This document shows, piece after piece, positions 19,721 to 21,782 of a stretch of DNA of 21,782 nucleotides. The notes beneath the pieces are model-generated. The model worked only from the letters and a program-made list of their open reading frames with translations. It did no database searches and was not told where the DNA came from. The position numbers and the translations under genes are program-made. The stretch is from positions 1 to 21,782 of IMG/VR virus record IMGVR_UViG_3300044633_001348; one strand, given 5' to 3'. Origin of the DNA: a virus. The first letter of the stretch is position 1, and each line of letters starts with the position of its first letter.

Positions 19721-20040
19721 AGTCCGCTATCGTTGCGTCGATTGTTCGGCTAGCAAAACAGCAAGGCTGGTGGGTCATGAAGATTCACGGCGGGCCGTAC
19801 CAGTTGGCGGGCGTGCCAGACTTGTTGTGCCTGCAGCACGGGCGTGCGGTGTTCCTTGAGGTGAAGCAGCCGGGGAAGAAGCCCACCGAGATTCAACGCA
19901 GGCGGATGAACGAGATTGAGACACAGGGAGGAGCCGTGTGTCACGTTGTCACAAGCAAGGAGGAAGCAGATGCGTGCTTACGAACTGACCCGAAAGGTGG
20001 CTGTTGGCCCGCTGTCGATCAAGTTGCGGATCGACGCTGA
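19711..20040 (+). CDS. VRR-NUC domain nuclease
   Basis: A 109-aa protein from the ATG at 19711. It is a single VRR-NUC domain of the PD-(D/E)XK superfamily: Glu4 (PLESAIV), Asp37 in GVPDLLCL, Glu50-x-Lys52 in VFLEVKQPGKKPTEIQ, with Gln61 in the following helix. Such stand-alone phage VRR-NUC proteins cut Holliday junctions or other branched DNA. The length is typical. The ribosome site is AAGAGG eight bases upstream. Its end overlaps the next gene by 71 bases. It carries a TTGTTCGG copy at 19739. Confidence 0.9.
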   Translation: MPLESAIVASIVRLAKQQGWWVMKIHGGPYQLAGVPDLLCLQHGRAVFLEVKQPGKKPTEIQRRRMNEIETQGGAVCHVVTSKEEADACLRTDPKGGCWPAVDQVADRR

Positions 20041-20221
20041 CGAGTCGCAGTGCGACCACTGCCAAGAGATGGCAGACGAGATCGCCATGCTGGTATCGAC
20101 CCTTGCCACCGACGAAGACGAGCCGCTGGTGCTTGCCGAAAAGATCATGAACATCTTCGCCCCGATCACTTCAGTCGAGGTGACCGATGACGAAGGCAAC
20201 GGCGGGGTGGTGCGTCAATGA
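19970..20221 (+). CDS. Small acidic protein with Cys pair
   Basis: An 83-aa protein from the ATG at 19970, preceded by AAGGAGGAAG, one of the best ribosome sites here, which argues for it despite the 71-base overlap with the nuclease gene. A short basic start leads to strands (GPLSIKLRIDAD), a CDHC pair at 29-32, a long helix (EMADEIAMLVSTLATDE) and an acidic end. No family recognised. ATGA-coupled to the next gene. Confidence 0.65.
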   Translation: MRAYELTRKVAVGPLSIKLRIDADESQCDHCQEMADEIAMLVSTLATDEDEPLVLAEKIMNIFAPITSVEVTDDEGNGGVVRQ

Positions 20222-20382
20222 CAATCGAACAAGTGGTATGCGTCTGTCTTGGTGCGGTGTTTCAGACAGGATGGTTCCTGCTTGGCATCGCGGTAGGGGT
20301 GTCGTTCTCTCGAAGGGAAGCGAAGAATGTCAGCAGCAACAAAGACTCAAAAGATTACTGGCACAACATTGAACGCCGGTGA
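20218..20382 (+). CDS. Very small membrane protein
   Basis: A 54-aa protein from the ATG at 20218, which overlaps the preceding stop as ATGA. Residues 5-30 (VVCVCLGAVFQTGWFLLGIA and onward) form one apolar transmembrane segment with two cysteines, followed by a polar, charged tail (SRREAKNVSSNKDSKDYW). It overlaps the start of the clamp gene by 56 bases in another frame. The overlap and hydrophobic content support it as real, but it is short. It could be a small membrane anchor or accessory protein. Confidence 0.55.
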   Translation: MTIEQVVCVCLGAVFQTGWFLLGIAVGVSFSRREAKNVSSNKDSKDYWHNIERR

Positions 20383-21436
20383 AGTGAAAGCGGCCTTGCA
20401 GTTGGTCAAGGACGCGGTGCCAACGCGGACGCCGAACGCGGTGCTGTTCAACGCACTGATCGGCGGCGGGTTCGTGACGACGTGCGACGGCGACCTTCGC
20501 GTGACGGCACCGCTGGATGGCTTCAACGCGGCACCGATGCTTGTGCCGCACGCGCGGCTCATGGCGATCTTGAACGCGGCGGGGTCTACGAACGTGACGT
20601 TCACCGGGCGTGATACTTCGTGCACCGTTGCGGCTGGTGCGGGGACGTGGACGCTGCCGACCGAAGACGTGGCGGCGTATCCGGCGTGGGACGTGACCGG
20701 TGCAAAGCCCCTGCCCCGCATCCCTGCTGACCAGTTCGTGCGTGCGGTCAACTCGGTCGTGTCTGCGGCAGACGATGCCAGCAACCGGTTCGCTATGGGC
20801 GGCGTGCTGATCGACGTTCACGAAGACACCGTGACGTTCGTGGGTACGGACGGGCGGCGGCTTTCCACTGCGGAGATCGAGCACGACTTCGCCGTTGACG
20901 ATTCGCTGACGCTGGTTCCGGTGCGGGCCATCAAGGCTATGGCGAGGATCGCGGCCATGTGCGGCGACGAAGGCTCGGTGCAGATGGAGGCGACGAACAA
21001 TGAGGTCGTGGCGTCAATCGGTCGCATGACCGTGACCGCCCGGCTGCTGGGTGGCAAGTTTCCGAACTGGCGGAACGTCGTGCCAGAAGGCGGGGCCGAC
21101 CCGACGACCGTAACGATTGACGACTTGCTTGGGGCAACGCGTGCCGCTGCGATTTGCACCAGCGATTCGAGCCGGGGCGTGGTGTTCACGTTCACGGACA
21201 ATGCCGTGCTGCTGCGGGGGCAGAGTTCGGAGGCGGGGCAGTCGGAGGTTTCGTGCCCGCTGGTGGAGTTTGGTGCGGAGTGTACGGTCAAACTCGATCC
21301 GGCCTACGTCAGCGAATGGCTGGCCGGGTTGCCCGCCGACGGCGAGCCGACCGTCAGCGTCGTGACGCACGGCAGCGGCGGTGCGTTCATCATGCGAACT
21401 GATTGCCACATGGGGCTGGTGATGCCTCTTGAGTAG
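20327..21436 (+). CDS. dnaN: DNA polymerase III beta subunit (sliding clamp)
   Basis: A 369-aa protein, the normal length for bacterial DnaN. Features are GTDGRRLSTAEIE in the second domain (the usual TDGHRLA-type loop), FPNWRNVVPE (typical of the FPDY..VIP loop) and the C-terminal GLVMPLE, close to the MPM/MPL end of most beta clamps. The protein forms a ring that holds the polymerase on DNA. AAGGGAAGCG is the ribosome site for the ATG at 20327. No polymerase is encoded in the window, so the clamp may capture the host polymerase or serve one elsewhere in the phage genome. Confidence 0.95.
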   Translation: MSAATKTQKITGTTLNAGEVKAALQLVKDAVPTRTPNAVLFNALIGGGFVTTCDGDLRVTAPLDGFNAAPMLVPHARLMAILNAAGSTNVTFTGRDTSCTVAAGAGTWTLPTEDVAAYPAWDVTGAKPLPRIPADQFVRAVNSVVSAADDASNRFAMGGVLIDVHEDTVTFVGTDGRRLSTAEIEHDFAVDDSLTLVPVRAIKAMARIAAMCGDEGSVQMEATNNEVVASIGRMTVTARLLGGKFPNWRNVVPEGGADPTTVTIDDLLGATRAAAICTSDSSRGVVFTFTDNAVLLRGQSSEAGQSEVSCPLVEFGAECTVKLDPAYVSEWLAGLPADGEPTVSVVTHGSGGAFIMRTDCHMGLVMPLE

Positions 21437-21474
21437 TTGTTTGGGTTCCCGTTCTTTTCATCAAGGAGGATGCG
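21434..21474 (+). repeat. Degenerate stop-associated motif
   Basis: TAGTTGTTTGGGTTCCCG begins with the clamp stop codon. It differs from TGATTGTTCGG by a few bases, mainly because the stop is TAG. The spacer goes on with a pyrimidine-rich stretch and AAGGAGGATGCG before the next start. Confidence 0.6.
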
Positions 21475-21774
21475 ATGCGTTTTGCTTTTGCTCTGCTGAT
21501 TGCTTCGGTTGCCACGTTTGCTGTGGCTGATGGCACGGTTGTTGTTCGTCGCGGCGGCTCTGTGATTACCGCGCAGGATCACGCGACGATCATTGCCCGC
21601 CGTGGCTCACTGGTTCACAGCCAGTGCAGCCAGACGGAGGGGATCGGTATGGGCAGCACGCCCGAAGCAGCCCGCCGCGCGTGCTGCTACTTCGGTCGGA
21701 AGACGATCATCGAGGAGGGCATCGCCTACTCCCCGGTTCGTCGCATGTACTTCGCGGTGATTCGCTACCGCTAG
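21475..21774 (+). CDS. Small secreted protein
   Basis: A 99-aa protein from the ATG at 21475, preceded by AAGGAGG. Residues 1-19 form a classic signal peptide (MRFAFALLIASVATFAVADG, cleavage after ALA-like AVA). The mature part is basic with a VVVRRGGSV strand, then SQCSQTEGIGMGSTPEAARRACCYFG and SPVRRMYFAVIRY. The pattern EGIG-x-STPEAA-x-R-x-CCYFG resembles small exported proteins of planctomycetes. Its role is unknown; in a phage it could change the host surface. It is the last gene, with its stop five bases from the window end. Confidence 0.75.
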   Translation: MRFAFALLIASVATFAVADGTVVVRRGGSVITAQDHATIIARRGSLVHSQCSQTEGIGMGSTPEAARRACCYFGRKTIIEEGIAYSPVRRMYFAVIRYR

Positions 21775-21782
21775 CCCGCCCG

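Overview
The window is GC-rich, densely coding DNA that reads as part of a temperate, tailed-phage-like genome or prophage. It has a tyrosine recombinase with a neighbouring excisionase-like gene, long same-strand operons with ATGA/TGATG stop-start overlaps, a phage-type replication module and many small unnamed genes. The likely host is a planctomycete. That is inference, resting on the look of the small secreted protein at 21475-21774, the cysteine-rich protein at 248-679 and the overall codon style; no rRNA or tRNA is present to prove it. No capsid, portal, terminase or tail gene can be named here.

Layout: (1) 1-3229, plus strand: end of an operon with a partial gene, a cysteine-rich protein, three small unknown proteins, a metallophosphoesterase, a DUF1599/Nmad1-like protein and a small acidic protein, closed by a strong terminator. 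(2) 3290-4807: tyrosine integrase on the minus strand, divergent from two small helix-turn-helix proteins across a perfect 11-bp inverted repeat. (3) 4808-5301: a 239-bp noncoding element (copy A) and a small gene. (4) 5302-11204: three operons, each started by a near-identical promoter module with a hairpin at the very 5' end of the predicted RNA. They carry small unknown genes, a pyrimidine-dimer-glycosylase-like protein, an amidoligase plus class II glutamine amidotransferase pair, and a DUF932 protein. A zinc-ribbon gene lies reversed among them. (5) 11205-16305: SNF2-type helicase, a coiled-coil protein, an unnamed 254-aa protein and a primase-polymerase, with two strong hairpin terminators between genes. 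(6) 16306-21436: noncoding element copy B, then a UvrD-like helicase, a PD-(D/E)XK-like nuclease, a zinc-finger/ExoX-C-like protein, a Gp88-like protein, a VRR-NUC nuclease, two small proteins and a DNA polymerase III sliding clamp. (7) 21475-21774: a small secreted protein.

The genes fit a programme in which integrase and the small HTH proteins control lysogeny, three matched promoters fire early/accessory operons together, and a replication/recombination set (primase-polymerase, two helicases, clamp, two nucleases) works with a host DNA polymerase, since none is encoded here.

The most unusual content is noncoding. There is a one-orientation motif, TGATTGTTCGG, whose first three bases are the stop codon of the preceding gene; a 72-73 base intergenic cassette in three copies; the three promoter modules; and the paired elements A and B. 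Together they look like a genome-wide regulatory system of the phage, comparable in kind to mycobacteriophage stoperators or start-associated sequences but with a different sequence.
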